From positions 1 through 38,738 of IMG/VR virus record IMGVR_UViG_3300048091_000302: a DNA stretch of 38,738 nt; one strand, 5' to 3'. Position 1 is the first letter of the stretch. Each line of letters starts with the position of its first letter. Source of the stretch: a virus. The translations under genes were made by a program, and so were the position numbers. This document shows, piece after piece, positions 1 to 8,084 of the stretch. The notes under the pieces are model-generated. The model saw only the letters and a list, made by a program, of their open reading frames with translations. It made no database searches and was not told the DNA's origin.

Positions 1-36
1 CGCGCCTCGACAGACAGAACATGTTTGAAGAGATAC

Positions 37-126
37 GGTGAAGTGTCCGAGTGGCTTAAGGAGCACGCCTGGAAAGTGTGTATACAGGAAACTGTATCGA
101 GAGTTCGAATCTCTCCTTCACCGCCA
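37..126 (+). tRNA. tRNA-Ser (anticodon GGA)
   Basis: The acceptor stem GGTGAAG (37-43) pairs with CTTCACC (116-122). The discriminator G is at 123 and an encoded CCA at 124-126. The anticodon GGA is at 71-73 in a loop beginning CT. A long variable arm typical of class II serine tRNAs precedes the T arm GTTCGAATC. The gene remains complete because the phage att core restores its 3' end. Confidence 0.96.
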
Positions 127-193
127 TATTCAGTAAACGCAAACCCCTGATTTTCCTAGAGAAAGTCGGGGGTTTGTGGTTTTTGGCGTCTGG
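104..193. repeat. attL, left 90-bp direct repeat
   Basis: Bases 104-193 recur at 38519-38608 with two mismatches (127 T/C and 187 C/T). The repeat starts in the T arm of tRNA-Ser, runs through the tRNA 3' end and includes the tRNA terminator hairpin. It is therefore the attachment core plus flanking identity. The right boundary is approximate, because weak similarity continues a few bases past 193. Bases 194-329 hold no gene that I can support. Confidence 0.93.
141..182 (+). terminator. Terminator of tRNA-Ser, inside attL
   Basis: AAACCCC (141-147) pairs with GGGGTTT (169-175), with TGA/TCG extending the stem imperfectly. T-rich sequence follows to about 184. The same hairpin is carried in attR, so integration keeps the terminator for the tRNA and leaves a second copy at the right end. 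Confidence 0.75.
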
Positions 194-329
194 AAAAGGG
201 CGATATGGGAACATTATGGGAATTTTAACCATTTTTTCCCTCTTTCTATGAGGAAGGGATCCTCACATAGGCTGATGGACGGGAAGTCGCAGTTAAGTGC
301 TAGGGCGAACCATTTTTTAGAGATCGCAA

Positions 330-1676
330 ATGGAGAGTGCAGTGATGGGAGAGTTCACACTTGATCGTTTTGGTCGGGACACATCGCATTTGCGTGATTC
401 CACCGGACTTAAACCTGTGGAGTTTGCGACGGATTGCATTGCTGCTGTCGAAGATCTTTTTGGTAGGGCTTGGTTAGAGGGAGCGGATGGACACCGACTT
501 CAAACGCTCTGGAAGCGAAAGGATTGGTTGGCTACCAACGAGCTATTTGGACTTGGAAAAACCATTATAGAGCTGACCAGAATACATAGGAAGTGGCTAG
601 TCACGACAGCTAAAAAAATTAAGTCAAATATTGAAAACTCTCATGGGTTTATTACCGAAATTTTGACTTGTGGATCTATTAGGGCGCGCTCCGGAAAAGT
701 TGCTCCGGCCTCGGGAAATCAAAAAGGTTATGATTTCGTAGTTGATTTCCCAAGTGGCTTCAAGTATTTCATATCAATTAAAAGTCAAACGATGTCTTTG
801 CATGAGACGGAATTTCATCGATTAAGCGATTTGCTAAAGGATGCTTTCGCTGAAAGAGTTCGGAAATTGGGCGTATGTGCTAGATTGGTTTTGTTTTCTG
901 ATTCGTACATCCAGGCAAGTACTTTTGAATACCTGATAGATTTCGTTCGCAATAAACTCAAAAGATACGATTCATACAATTATCAAGGTTGCACGATGAG
1001 GTTTTATGAGCTTGAGCCTTCTCAGGAGACCTTCGCTTCATCGTTCTATTCTCATGCCGTATTGGTTTATTGTCCTCAACATCGTAATGCATTAAAAAAT
1101 GCGAGAGATAAGTTAACTCAAGCAGGCGAAAATTTACGGGCTCAATTGCCATTGGCTGATAATTACTTCCGAATTCTCTGGGTCAGGGTGCACAGCTCCA
1201 CCGAGCTTTCAGTCTTAAAAGAAGCATGCGAATCAATGTTGGAAGAGCATGAGAATGACTATGGATTTGATGGGGTATTCTTTTTTCAGCCATCTGTAAC
1301 TAGGGAAGGTTCTAATAGCGTAATTAATACTTATTTTGTTCCGGTGATGGCTCAGCTACATCAAGGGTTTAATTGCGCAGTCGCAGACCGTAAAGTCGAT
1401 CTCTTAACTGTAGAAATACCGGTGGGGTCGCTATCGCTCAAGCCGTCAGAAATGTATATATTTGGTGATCAAGGAAGAGCAAAAATTCCTGAGGGAACCT
1501 ACGTATATCAAAAAGCAGATCTTTATCATTTGTTGAAGCGGGAGGGTGACGCGTTGGTAGGTACTTTTTCTTCACCCGCTTCTGGTGTTCATCATCATCT
1601 TGTTCATAAGCATGAGATGGGTGAGGCTCTGTTTAGTGCCCTTCAAGTAGATGTGGATGAAACTCTAATTATTTGA
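330..1676 (+). CDS. Cargo protein of unknown function, possible PD-(D/E)XK-like fold
   Basis: This 448-aa protein lies between attL and the convergent integrase gene, in sequence visibly richer in A and T than the phage core genes. I do not recognise the family. A segment around residues 108-153 (E110 in a helix, D135 and D139 in a strand, then the strand FISIKS with K151) resembles the E/D/xxK layout of PD-(D/E)XK nucleases. The usual acidic residue two before the lysine is Ser, so this is only a weak suggestion. A start at 345 (M6) is also possible, because GGAG at 332-335 precedes it. There is no signal peptide or membrane segment. The end-of-prophage position is typical for accessory or defence cargo, but no function is shown. 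Confidence 0.8.
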   Translation: MESAVMGEFTLDRFGRDTSHLRDSTGLKPVEFATDCIAAVEDLFGRAWLEGADGHRLQTLWKRKDWLATNELFGLGKTIIELTRIHRKWLVTTAKKIKSNIENSHGFITEILTCGSIRARSGKVAPASGNQKGYDFVVDFPSGFKYFISIKSQTMSLHETEFHRLSDLLKDAFAERVRKLGVCARLVLFSDSYIQASTFEYLIDFVRNKLKRYDSYNYQGCTMRFYELEPSQETFASSFYSHAVLVYCPQHRNALKNARDKLTQAGENLRAQLPLADNYFRILWVRVHSSTELSVLKEACESMLEEHENDYGFDGVFFFQPSVTREGSNSVINTYFVPVMAQLHQGFNCAVADRKVDLLTVEIPVGSLSLKPSEMYIFGDQGRAKIPEGTYVYQKADLYHLLKREGDALVGTFSSPASGVHHHLVHKHEMGEALFSALQVDVDETLII

Positions 1677-1687
1677 TGCATGATTAT

Positions 1688-1748
1688 GCTGGCAGGCCTG
1701 GTAATTATAAGTAGGAGACAAGTTTATGGGTTGCTGTGGCCTGCCAGC
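1688..1748. repeat. 11-bp inverted repeat between cargo gene and int
   Basis: GCTGGCAGGCC (1688-1698) and GGCCTGCCAGC (1738-1748) are perfect inverted copies 39 nt apart, in the gap between two converging genes. A T-rich stretch follows (about 1764-1777). It could be a long-loop terminator or a protein-binding site near attP. The sequence does not decide between these. Confidence 0.55.
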
Positions 1749-1833
1749 CAAATGGTGGATGCATTTACATTATTTTTTACTGAGTAATAAAAATATATTT
1801 GGCGCGCGTCCATAAAGGACAAACTGAAAATGG

Positions 1834-3000
1834 TTACAGTTTTAGCGCAATCTCCAAAATTCCAATCACATCCGGCCCATCTTCATTAATCCAAGTCCCA
1901 TAATGCTGCCGGATCATATTCCCATTCGTATGCCCCATCTGCTCCGCAATCCAGTCAATCGAAGCCACCCCCGTCGTCAGTAACTGACTGGCATACGTAT
2001 GCCGACACTGCCCCGGCCCTCGGTACCGAACCCCAGCCGCATTCAAATGCGTCTTAAAAAACCGATCCCTGACCACAAAATCACTCACATGCGGCAATCC
2101 GCTTTTGCTGTTCAAAAAAACGAAGCGCAGCGTGTGCTTGCGAACCGTCTTGTTATCTCGCTCAACAATCTCGACCGTCTCGGTTCTTTTCACTTTGTTG
2201 ATCGCATCGATCCTGCGCAACGCATCCCAAGCCGGTGCCAACAGCCTAACCCTCCGCGTCGACCGCCTAGTCTTCGTCACCCGATAAGCCCCCCGCACCT
2301 TCGATCGGCGAAACGTCACCGTCCCTTGCTCCAGATCTACATCCTCCCAAGCCAGCGCGATCGTTTCTGAAACCCGCGGTCCCGCCCAAATCATGAACTG
2401 CACCATCAATACCTCTTGAGTGCGTGACGTTGGCGTTTCCAGGATCTGCTTGATCTCCGCTCGGGTGAACGGATCCGGCGCCTCAGGATCCGGCAGGCGC
2501 ACGAACAGTCCCTCCGTAGGATCATGCGCGACCTTTTTCCGGGTGCGATACAGCCGAAACACCTGCCGCACATTGCAGATGATGTCGCGAATGGTCTTGT
2601 TCTTGAGTCGTTTCGAAAGCGAGTCCTGTACCCACTCCTGCAGGTCCAGATGATCGATTTGGTCGATCTGAACCTTCCCCCAGCGCGGCCGCACATGCAC
2701 CTCGGCCTTGTTGGAGTAACCTCGGTAAGACGTTGCGGCAACGCTGTTGCTTTTGATCTTTAGCCACAGATTCAGGTAATGGCCGAAAGTGTTTTCAACC
2801 AGCTTGCCTGAGTCGGGAAAGTGCCGGCTGTAATCGAATGTTCCAGCCTGAATCTCGTATTCGATTATGTTCACCAGGCGGGCTGCATGCTCCCGGTTGG
2901 CCGCTGTGTTGCCTCCCGGGATGCGCTCCCGGCAAAGCTCGCCATTGAAACGAAAGTAGACCCGCACGGAATTCCCGCGGGCCTCTACGCCATCTGCCAT
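1834..3000 (-). CDS. int: Tyrosine recombinase integrase
   Basis: This tyrosine-family integrase recombines attP with the tRNA-Ser attB. The start at 3000 (MADGVEARGN) is chosen because AGGAGGT lies 5 nt upstream; longer versions lack a site. An N-terminal arm-binding region (YFRFNGELCRERI) comes first, then the core-binding domain, then the catalytic domain. That domain shows GPRVSE (first Arg), GPGQCRHTYAS (second Arg) and MGHTNGNMIRQHYG (His and nucleophilic Tyr). The usual His of the HxxR box is absent, the tetrad reading GQCR. Many phage integrases of this type vary there, so I expect activity. It is the last gene of the leftward early operon and the closest to attL apart from one cargo gene. 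Confidence 0.95.
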   Translation of the reverse strand: MADGVEARGNSVRVYFRFNGELCRERIPGGNTAANREHAARLVNIIEYEIQAGTFDYSRHFPDSGKLVENTFGHYLNLWLKIKSNSVAATSYRGYSNKAEVHVRPRWGKVQIDQIDHLDLQEWVQDSLSKRLKNKTIRDIICNVRQVFRLYRTRKKVAHDPTEGLFVRLPDPEAPDPFTRAEIKQILETPTSRTQEVLMVQFMIWAGPRVSETIALAWEDVDLEQGTVTFRRSKVRGAYRVTKTRRSTRRVRLLAPAWDALRRIDAINKVKRTETVEIVERDNKTVRKHTLRFVFLNSKSGLPHVSDFVVRDRFFKTHLNAAGVRYRGPGQCRHTYASQLLTTGVASIDWIAEQMGHTNGNMIRQHYGTWINEDGPDVIGILEIALKL

Positions 3001-3029
3001 ATGCACCTCCTGTGCTGTGTGTGCTGATC

Positions 3030-3239
3030 TCAGTCCTGACGCAACAACCAAAACACCCCAGCACTCCGTCTCCGAGTCGAGGGCTTTCCTGTCCGGGCCT
3101 CCTCAACTCGACGCTGTGCCGCCGCCAACTGCCGCGCCTTGCTACACCGCTGATGGTCACCATGCGCCCGTGACTTTCCGCACTGATCACAAATACCGTT
3201 CAAATCCAGACTCCAGGGGAACGCTTTTCTCCTCTTCAT
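3030..3239 (-). CDS. Small Cys/His-rich (zinc-finger-like) protein
   Basis: A 69-aa basic protein with CDQCGKSRAHGDHQRC near residues 17-32. This C-X2-C...H...C pattern suggests a small zinc-binding module. GGGAGG/GGAG sits directly upstream of the ATG at the expected distance. It ends 29 nt before int and follows another small gene, so the three are probably cotranscribed. Similar short proteins occur next to integrases in Pseudomonas prophages as I recall them, but no function is known to me. An excisionase-like or regulatory role is possible and unproven. Confidence 0.75.
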   Translation of the reverse strand: MKRRKAFPWSLDLNGICDQCGKSRAHGDHQRCSKARQLAAAQRRVEEARTGKPSTRRRSAGVFWLLRQD

Positions 3240-3251
3240 AACTCCCTCCCA

Positions 3252-3347
3252 TCAACGTCGAAAGAGCAGGTGTGTAAGTTGAAATGTCGCTTCACCCTCG
3301 AGGCGGGCGAAAGCCATAAATCCATCGTCTGCATTGTGTTGCTCCAT
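3252..3347 (-). CDS. Hypothetical 31-aa protein
   Basis: An ATG at 3347 opens a 31-codon frame (begins MEQHNADDGF, ends LLFRR) that stops 12 nt before the next start. The motif GGGAT lies about 8 nt upstream. It fills the space between the replication gene and the zinc-finger-like gene without a gap in the operon, which supports translation. No homologue or function is recognised. Confidence 0.5.
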   Translation of the reverse strand: MEQHNADDGFMAFARLEGEATFQLTHLLFRR

Positions 3348-3397
3348 TGAGTACATCCCAGCACCATGGCACCGGGTCATCCTTTGATTGCAGGGGG

Positions 3398-6121
3398 TTA
3401 GGCACGCTGAAAAATCCAGCAGCGCACCGTTGTGGTTTTTTTGGGTATCCCATGGCAGGCGGCTTGCGCAGCACGCACCGCGCTGTAGATCGCCTTATTG
3501 GTCTCCACCCACTTGCGGCTGCGGCTATTCACCAACAGCCCGCGCAATGTCTTGAGGTCGCCCAGGTTCTGTCGATGCACGCTGGCCATTTCGGCGAACT
3601 CGTTGAGATTGATGGCGATCAGTTTCGGGTCGATGCTGTGATTGACCTGCGGGCCTTCGCCAATACTTTCGAGGTATTCGAAAACCTCCCAAAACTCGGC
3701 AACCAGCGGGTGGTCAGCGCTGATCGCGGCTTGTCGCTCCAGCGCCATGCATATCAGCGCTTGTTGTGTTGTGGCTACTTGGTTGTCGTCGAGCGCGCAC
3801 ACCAAACGCAGACAATCCACCAGAGCCATCAACTGGCTGTGGTTCTTGATAATCCGTTCAACGCGAATATCTTTGAGTTCGCGTAACTGCCGCTCATGAA
3901 CAAGCACGCGCTCGGCGAACCGAGTCATCACCTGCGTTTCAGCGCGTACGGCCAGCAGCAAAAAATGACTCAACTGCTCAACCGGGATCAGATTCAAATT
4001 GTCAGCGGCCGCACGACTCTCAGTCGTGACCTCCGGCCGCGCAAAGTGCGATTTGATGATCCGCGTGAGGATGGCTTCGGAAGCGCTGACATCGGCGTTC
4101 TGACTGATCGCAATCGCACCGCGAAACGGCGGCTCGTAAGTCTCGTTCCCGCTGGTTTTCATGCCCTTGGTGCCGAGCGTGCCGCCGCCGTAATAGTCCT
4201 TCAGCTCGTCCCAGTCGAAGCCTTTGGCGTGCGCTTTGTCTGGTTCATTCCGGTCACCTTCGATCAGCACCACCGGCATATTGGAAACTTGCCCCATCGC
4301 CCGCTGACGTCCGGCCCGGGTCGATTTCGACGGATCAAAACCCTCATGCTCGCGGCCGAGAAGCTTCCACAAAAAAGTCAGTAATGTGGTCTTGCCGGCG
4401 CCGGCCTCACCGGTGACTTCAAGGAACGGAAACGACTTGTACTTCGCTCGGATCTGCTCGGCGAAGAGCGAGCCAAACCAGAAGGCGAGGGCGACAATGC
4501 CCTTGGCACCAAAGCACAGCCACAACATCGGCAGCCAGTCAGTACGGTACTGCTTCCCGTCGCGCTGAATGTGCATGGTGATCGACTTCTGGAGTGTCTT
4601 GAGTCGCAGCTTGCCGAATTCGAAAAAGTCTTCCTTGTTCACCAGGCTGACGATGCCGCCCCGTACTGCGAGATCGCCGAACACGTAGCAACTGTGCTGC
4701 TTGCTGTAACCGATGAAATCCACCGTCTCAACGGTCTTCAAGCCGAACAGCTGATCCTTCATGATCTTGTCGAGCTGCTTACTACTGCCGGTAAACACCG
4801 CGCCGGCAGCCATCCCCAACAACCGTTTTTTGAACTCACTGGCGGCGGCGACCTGGCCACCGGTGAAAGTGTTTTTCACACTGCCACTGTCGTGGGGAAA
4901 GTCGACGCGAAAGTAATACCAGGATTCATCGGTGACTTCGTTGCGTTGAAAATACAGGGCCTGCGGGTAACAGTTGGCGATCTCTACGACACCACCACAT
5001 TGCCGCAGGGCTTTTTGCCGGCGCTGGCCTTCGCTGAGAAGCTGGTCTTCGTGAAGGTCGGAAGATTCCAGCGCATGCATCGCCCGGCTGAACTTCTCCA
5101 GGTCCATCTTGAACCAGTACAAACGGCTGTCGAAGCCGAAGTGAAATTCATGGCGCTCGCGCCAGTCATACATCAGCACGCCTTTTTCCGAGGCGCTTTC
5201 CGCTATCAGCAAGGAGCCGTGATAGCGGGCGGTGGCCATGTCTTTTTTGATCTGCTCGGCGCGCTGATTTTCGTCATCTATGAAAGCCCAGCGCTGATGT
5301 AGATCGTTCCAGTCGACCTTGCGGCTGTCCGTCTGGGGGATCTGCGCTGCCTCGCATTCGTAACCCAGGACGCGAGCCTTGCGCACCCAGCGCTTGGTGT
5401 ACTTGTGCGCGCCCGGTTCGTTGTCCAGTGCCCAAACCAGCTTGGGCAACTTGCCGCCGCGCTGGCGCGCCAGCTCCTTCAATGAGTCCTCAGGGAAAAG
5501 GTTTGACGACATCGCGGACACTGCCGCGATGCCGTTATGCACCAGAGCGATCGCGTCGAAAATGCCCTCGACAATCCACAGCTCTTTGACCTCCAGCAGC
5601 TCGATAGAGGGCGGGTACCACCAGACACCACGCGGACTGTCGCCGGGCTTGAAGCGCGCTTTCATCTTGCCGAAGCGATGCGGCCGATCGATCAGGCGCT
5701 CCCAGTAACCTCCCTTTTCCAGCGTGAACCGCACCGTGGCGCTGCCGGCGTTTAATGCCTCAGAGAAATACGTTTCCTGAGAGAACCAGCCCTGAATCAG
5801 TTCAAACCGAAAGCCTCGGGCAAACTCAAGGTAAGCCCGAGCGGTCGCCAAGGGAAATTGCTCAGAGGAGGGCGCACGCTTGCTCCAATCATCGAACAAG
5901 TCTTCGTAGATATCCTTGAGGTGCCACCGCTGCGCGCATTTGCTTTCTCGTCCGCAAATGAGCAGCCAAGGCTCTGAATAGCGCGTGTAGAGTTCCTTTT
6001 TTCCACACGCGGGGCATTTGCCGCCTCGCAGATAATCGGTGCTCAAGCGGCGCTTGAGTCCGTAGTCATCTGCGAGGCGCTGCAATACATCGGCGTGCAA
6101 AGTGCTGGGAAAGGCACTCAC
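3398..6121 (-). CDS. TOPRIM/P-loop replication protein (primase-helicase type)
   Basis: This protein of about 907 aa starts DNA replication of the phage. It opens with a zinc ribbon (C37, C40, C57, C63). A TOPRIM-like segment follows (LWIVEGIFD with E186; WALDNE with D234), typical of DnaG-like primases. Further on is an ATPase with Walker A GEAGAGKT at 572-579 and Walker B VVLIEGD near 618-624. This layout matches phage primase-helicases of Pseudomonas P2/phiCTX relatives and takes the place of P2 gene A. The GTG start at 6121 overlaps the TGA of the upstream gene (GTGA), with AAGG about 8 nt before it; a TTG one codon earlier is less likely. Long antisense open frames across it are shadows. 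Confidence 0.92.
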   Translation of the reverse strand: MSAFPSTLHADVLQRLADDYGLKRRLSTDYLRGGKCPACGKKELYTRYSEPWLLICGRESKCAQRWHLKDIYEDLFDDWSKRAPSSEQFPLATARAYLEFARGFRFELIQGWFSQETYFSEALNAGSATVRFTLEKGGYWERLIDRPHRFGKMKARFKPGDSPRGVWWYPPSIELLEVKELWIVEGIFDAIALVHNGIAAVSAMSSNLFPEDSLKELARQRGGKLPKLVWALDNEPGAHKYTKRWVRKARVLGYECEAAQIPQTDSRKVDWNDLHQRWAFIDDENQRAEQIKKDMATARYHGSLLIAESASEKGVLMYDWRERHEFHFGFDSRLYWFKMDLEKFSRAMHALESSDLHEDQLLSEGQRRQKALRQCGGVVEIANCYPQALYFQRNEVTDESWYYFRVDFPHDSGSVKNTFTGGQVAAASEFKKRLLGMAAGAVFTGSSKQLDKIMKDQLFGLKTVETVDFIGYSKQHSCYVFGDLAVRGGIVSLVNKEDFFEFGKLRLKTLQKSITMHIQRDGKQYRTDWLPMLWLCFGAKGIVALAFWFGSLFAEQIRAKYKSFPFLEVTGEAGAGKTTLLTFLWKLLGREHEGFDPSKSTRAGRQRAMGQVSNMPVVLIEGDRNEPDKAHAKGFDWDELKDYYGGGTLGTKGMKTSGNETYEPPFRGAIAISQNADVSASEAILTRIIKSHFARPEVTTESRAAADNLNLIPVEQLSHFLLLAVRAETQVMTRFAERVLVHERQLRELKDIRVERIIKNHSQLMALVDCLRLVCALDDNQVATTQQALICMALERQAAISADHPLVAEFWEVFEYLESIGEGPQVNHSIDPKLIAINLNEFAEMASVHRQNLGDLKTLRGLLVNSRSRKWVETNKAIYSAVRAAQAACHGIPKKTTTVRCWIFQRA

Positions 6122-6357
6122 CAAGAACGCCTTCTCCAGATTTCTTCAGAGAGCGCAGTGATCAACTGCTGCTTAACTTTCAACGACGGAATGGCTGCCA
6201 GCATTGCGTTGAGCCTGTGTTCGATGGGAATGAGGCTGAATAGCTCTTCGTCCCAGTGCTTTTGATGAAGTGCGGCATACAGATCGCGAATGTCATCCAG
6301 AAGCTTGCACGCTTCGATACGGCTCAGTGTCAGGTTGATGCAGATGGAATCTTCCAT
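6118..6357 (-). CDS. Hypothetical early-operon protein
   Basis: A 79-aa protein starting MEDSICINLTLSRIEAC. The start at 6357 is preferred because GAGG lies 5-6 nt upstream, whereas an in-frame ATG 12 codons earlier has no good site. The sequence is predicted mostly helical, with no membrane segment. Its stop overlaps the start of the replication gene by 4 nt, so translation is probably coupled. Function unknown. Confidence 0.78.
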   Translation of the reverse strand: MEDSICINLTLSRIEACKLLDDIRDLYAALHQKHWDEELFSLIPIEHRLNAMLAAIPSLKVKQQLITALSEEIWRRRSW

Positions 6358-6450
6358 GAAATCCTCGATTTTTAGGCAAAGCATTCCCATCACCCTGCGG
6401 ATCAGGGATGCGGGGTACTGATATGAGAAGGGTTAGAGCGTGTCGGTGAC

Positions 6451-6675
6451 CTAGCCCGGCGCGCGTTCGGCCTGCAGCAAGTCATTCCACGCCAGGTACA
6501 CCAGCTTTTCTGCGAGGTTGGCCGGAACCTCAAGGGCTACGATCAAATGGTGTTCGGCGCTGCTGAACAAGCGATCTGAGTCGACGAGGTACTCAGCTCG
6601 ATGCCGCAACAGGTAGGCGTGAGCTGCGTCCTGCATGCAGGTGCGATAGTCAGGGGCGAAATGGATGGTGTTCAT
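6451..6675 (-). CDS. Hypothetical early-operon protein
   Basis: A 74-aa protein (MNTIHFAPDYRTCMQDAAHA...) with GGAGG 6 nt before the ATG. Its start overlaps the stop of the Ogr-like gene (ATGA), indicating a coupled pair. It is helical, with no recognised domain, signal or membrane segment. Small genes of this kind are common between the regulator and replication genes of Pseudomonas P2-like phages. Function unknown. Confidence 0.78.
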   Translation of the reverse strand: MNTIHFAPDYRTCMQDAAHAYLLRHRAEYLVDSDRLFSSAEHHLIVALEVPANLAEKLVYLAWNDLLQAERAPG

Positions 6676-6962
6676 CGTCCGGCCTCCATTGCCTGAGGCG
6701 GAATCAACGACATCTGATTGTCATCGGGCTGCATGGCCGCTCGACGCAGCGCCACACACGCCAGGGGAAGTTGCACGGTAGGGTCTGCCATACCGCTGGG
6801 GCTCATCTCATGCGTCATCTCAAACTCAGCCCGGACAGACCAGCCGCAGGCTTCGTTGAGGCATTGCAGATAAGCGACACGCAGAAAAATGTGAGTGCCT
6901 TCGCTGGTGCGTATTCGCATGCGGTTATGGCAATGGGGGCAAACAAGTTTGTAAGTGCTCAA
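6672..6962 (-). CDS. ogr: Ogr/Delta-type late gene activator
   Basis: From the TTG start the protein has cysteines at 8, 11, 34 and 39, that is C-X2-C-X22-C-X4-C, the zinc motif of P2 Ogr and P4 Delta. These proteins bind upstream of late promoters and recruit RNA polymerase. TTG at 6962 (MSTYKLVCPHC) is chosen because AAGGA lies 8 nt upstream; the in-frame ATG at 6971 has no room for a binding site. The gene sits in the early operon rather than next to D as in P2. Its targets are probably the TGT-N13-ACA boxes at 21906, 26496 and 32473. Confidence 0.9.
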   Translation of the reverse strand: MSTYKLVCPHCHNRMRIRTSEGTHIFLRVAYLQCLNEACGWSVRAEFEMTHEMSPSGMADPTVQLPLACVALRRAAMQPDDNQMSLIPPQAMEAGR

Positions 6963-6998
6963 TGGCGGCATCCTTGCGTTGAGTGAACGATTTGAATC

Positions 6999-7205
6999 TC
7001 AGTCTCCGGCGCTAACAGTGCCGACCTTGATGCCCAGCAACACCGCAGCGTTATGAGCTTTGCCGCGAAGTCCTTTCTTGCGGCCGTTGAGCAAATCACT
7101 GACCAAGTTGCTATTGAGGTCATTACGGCGACAAAACTCGGCAAGGCTGATGCCTTTCCGATCAAGTTCCGCTCGGGCTTGCTCGGTTGTGAGTGGGGCG
7201 GGCAT
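6999..7205 (-). CDS. HTH DNA-binding protein, BcepMu gp16-like, in the Cox position
   Basis: A 68-aa protein with an HTH-like core (LDRKGISLAEFCRRNDLNSN...LLNGRKKGLRG) that resembles the BcepMu gp16 family known from Mu-like phages. It is the first gene leftward from the early promoter and diverges from the repressor, the place of cox/apl in P2-type phages. It may therefore act as early repressor or excision factor. In-frame starts exist at 7205, 7214 and 7244. None has a strong ribosome site, and 7205 (MPAPLTTEQARAEL) fits the family length best. Confidence 0.82.
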   Translation of the reverse strand: MPAPLTTEQARAELDRKGISLAEFCRRNDLNSNLVSDLLNGRKKGLRGKAHNAAVLLGIKVGTVSAGD

Positions 7206-7242
7206 AGTGTCCATTCGTGTGCATTCGTGTTGGTTTGATTTC

Positions 7243-7270
7243 ATTATGCCCAAATAGTTGGGCCTGTAAA
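7243..7270 (-). promoter_or_regulatory. Early (lytic) promoter with repressor operator in its spacer
   Basis: On the minus strand TTTACA (7270-7265) and CATAAT (7248-7243) are 16 nt apart, each one mismatch from consensus. Between and touching them is a perfect 16-bp palindrome GCCCAAATAGTTGGGC (7248-7263, plus strand). Binding of the divergent CI-like protein there would shut off the cox-ogr-replication-int operon. A direct repeat ATTCGTGT (7213-7220 and 7223-7230) just downstream could be a second operator type. Inferred from sequence alone. Confidence 0.7.
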
Positions 7271-7280
7271 GGGTGAAAGC

Positions 7281-7655
7281 TTGAAAAGTTGTGCATCTCA
7301 GGAAGACTTGGACGTTGGAGTAGGTGAGCGCTTGCGCGAGGAAAGGACGCGCCTGGGCCTTAACCAAGATGCCTTTGCACAGCAGGGCGGCATCACTCGC
7401 AACACGCAGGGCAGCTATGAAAAAGGCGAGCGTAATCCTGATTCTGCCTACCTCATCGCCGTGGCCAGAGCCGGTGCGGACGTCCTTTACGTCTTGACCG
7501 GTGTACGTCTATCGCCAACTGCCAACGAGCTGGATGCTGCTGAGAACCAACTCATTCAACAGCTTCGAACGCTGTCTGAATATGACCAAAAAGCTGTGCA
7601 TCGAATTGTCGGCGCTATGGCCGAAGTCACCCACCTTTCTGCTGCCAAGAAATAA
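7281..7655 (+). CDS. CI-like XRE-family repressor
   Basis: A 124-aa protein with an XRE helix-turn-helix at about residues 15-68 (GERLREERTRLGLNQDAFAQQGGITRNTQGSYEKGERNPD). A short helical tail follows, with no S24 peptidase domain, so this is the short P2-C type of repressor. That type is not directly cleaved by RecA. The start is TTG at 7281 with AGGG about 7 nt upstream; TTG at 7308 has its purine tract too close. It diverges from the cox-like gene around the operator palindrome and should maintain lysogeny. Confidence 0.9.
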   Translation: MKSCASQEDLDVGVGERLREERTRLGLNQDAFAQQGGITRNTQGSYEKGERNPDSAYLIAVARAGADVLYVLTGVRLSPTANELDAAENQLIQQLRTLSEYDQKAVHRIVGAMAEVTHLSAAKK

Positions 7656-7757
7656 CTCGTCGAGATTTAAAACATTCGTTACGACGGATTTCAGTTTTGA
7701 TTTTCCACACTCATGAGTAACGTTGCCCCTCAATGCACTTAATGGAGTAGTGGGCAT

Positions 7758-7922
7758 TTGGATCAAGACAAAAAAGAGAACATACGCACGGATAAACCAA
7801 AGTGCGAAATGTCCGAGTTAACGCAAGAAGAGCGGAATCTTCTTACATGGTATAGAGCGATGTCTGAAGCGGATCGTGGATACATACAGCGCATATCACA
7901 GGCGCTTATCCACAAGCCGTGA
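7758..7922 (+). CDS. Hypothetical 54-aa protein with TTG start
   Basis: An open frame of 54 codons begins with TTG at 7758, preceded by GGAG at 7744-7747 (10 nt). The sequence MDQDKKENIR...ELTQEERNLLTWYRAMSEADRGYIQRISQAL looks like a real helical protein with charged amphipathic segments. It follows the repressor gene on the same strand, probably as part of the lysogeny transcript, and is followed by a terminator. No family or function recognised. Confidence 0.62.
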   Translation: MDQDKKENIRTDKPKCEMSELTQEERNLLTWYRAMSEADRGYIQRISQALIHKP

Positions 7923-7988
7923 TACTTGTTCAGTTCGAGCGACCCATAACTTTTGTGATTAATTGGATAGAAATGGAAAGCCCAAAGG

Positions 7989-8014
7989 AAGCCCGGCCCT
8001 GCGTCGGGCTTTTT
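7989..8014 (+). terminator. Rho-independent terminator after the repressor transcript
   Basis: AAGCCCG (7989-7995) pairs with CGGGCTT (8005-8011) around a 9-nt loop, followed by a run of T to 8014. It would end the repressor and 54-aa gene transcript. Confidence 0.82.
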
Positions 8015-8084
8015 GATGCTTGGGGGAGGGCGCCAAAGCACGCCCAACCACCGTCGAAGCACTCAAACGCAGAAGCTCCGCTCG

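Noticed and set aside
4571-5302. 243-aa open frame antisense to the replication gene
   Set aside because: No ribosome site, lies wholly inside a gene with clear zinc, TOPRIM and P-loop motifs on the other strand; a shadow in GC-rich coding DNA.
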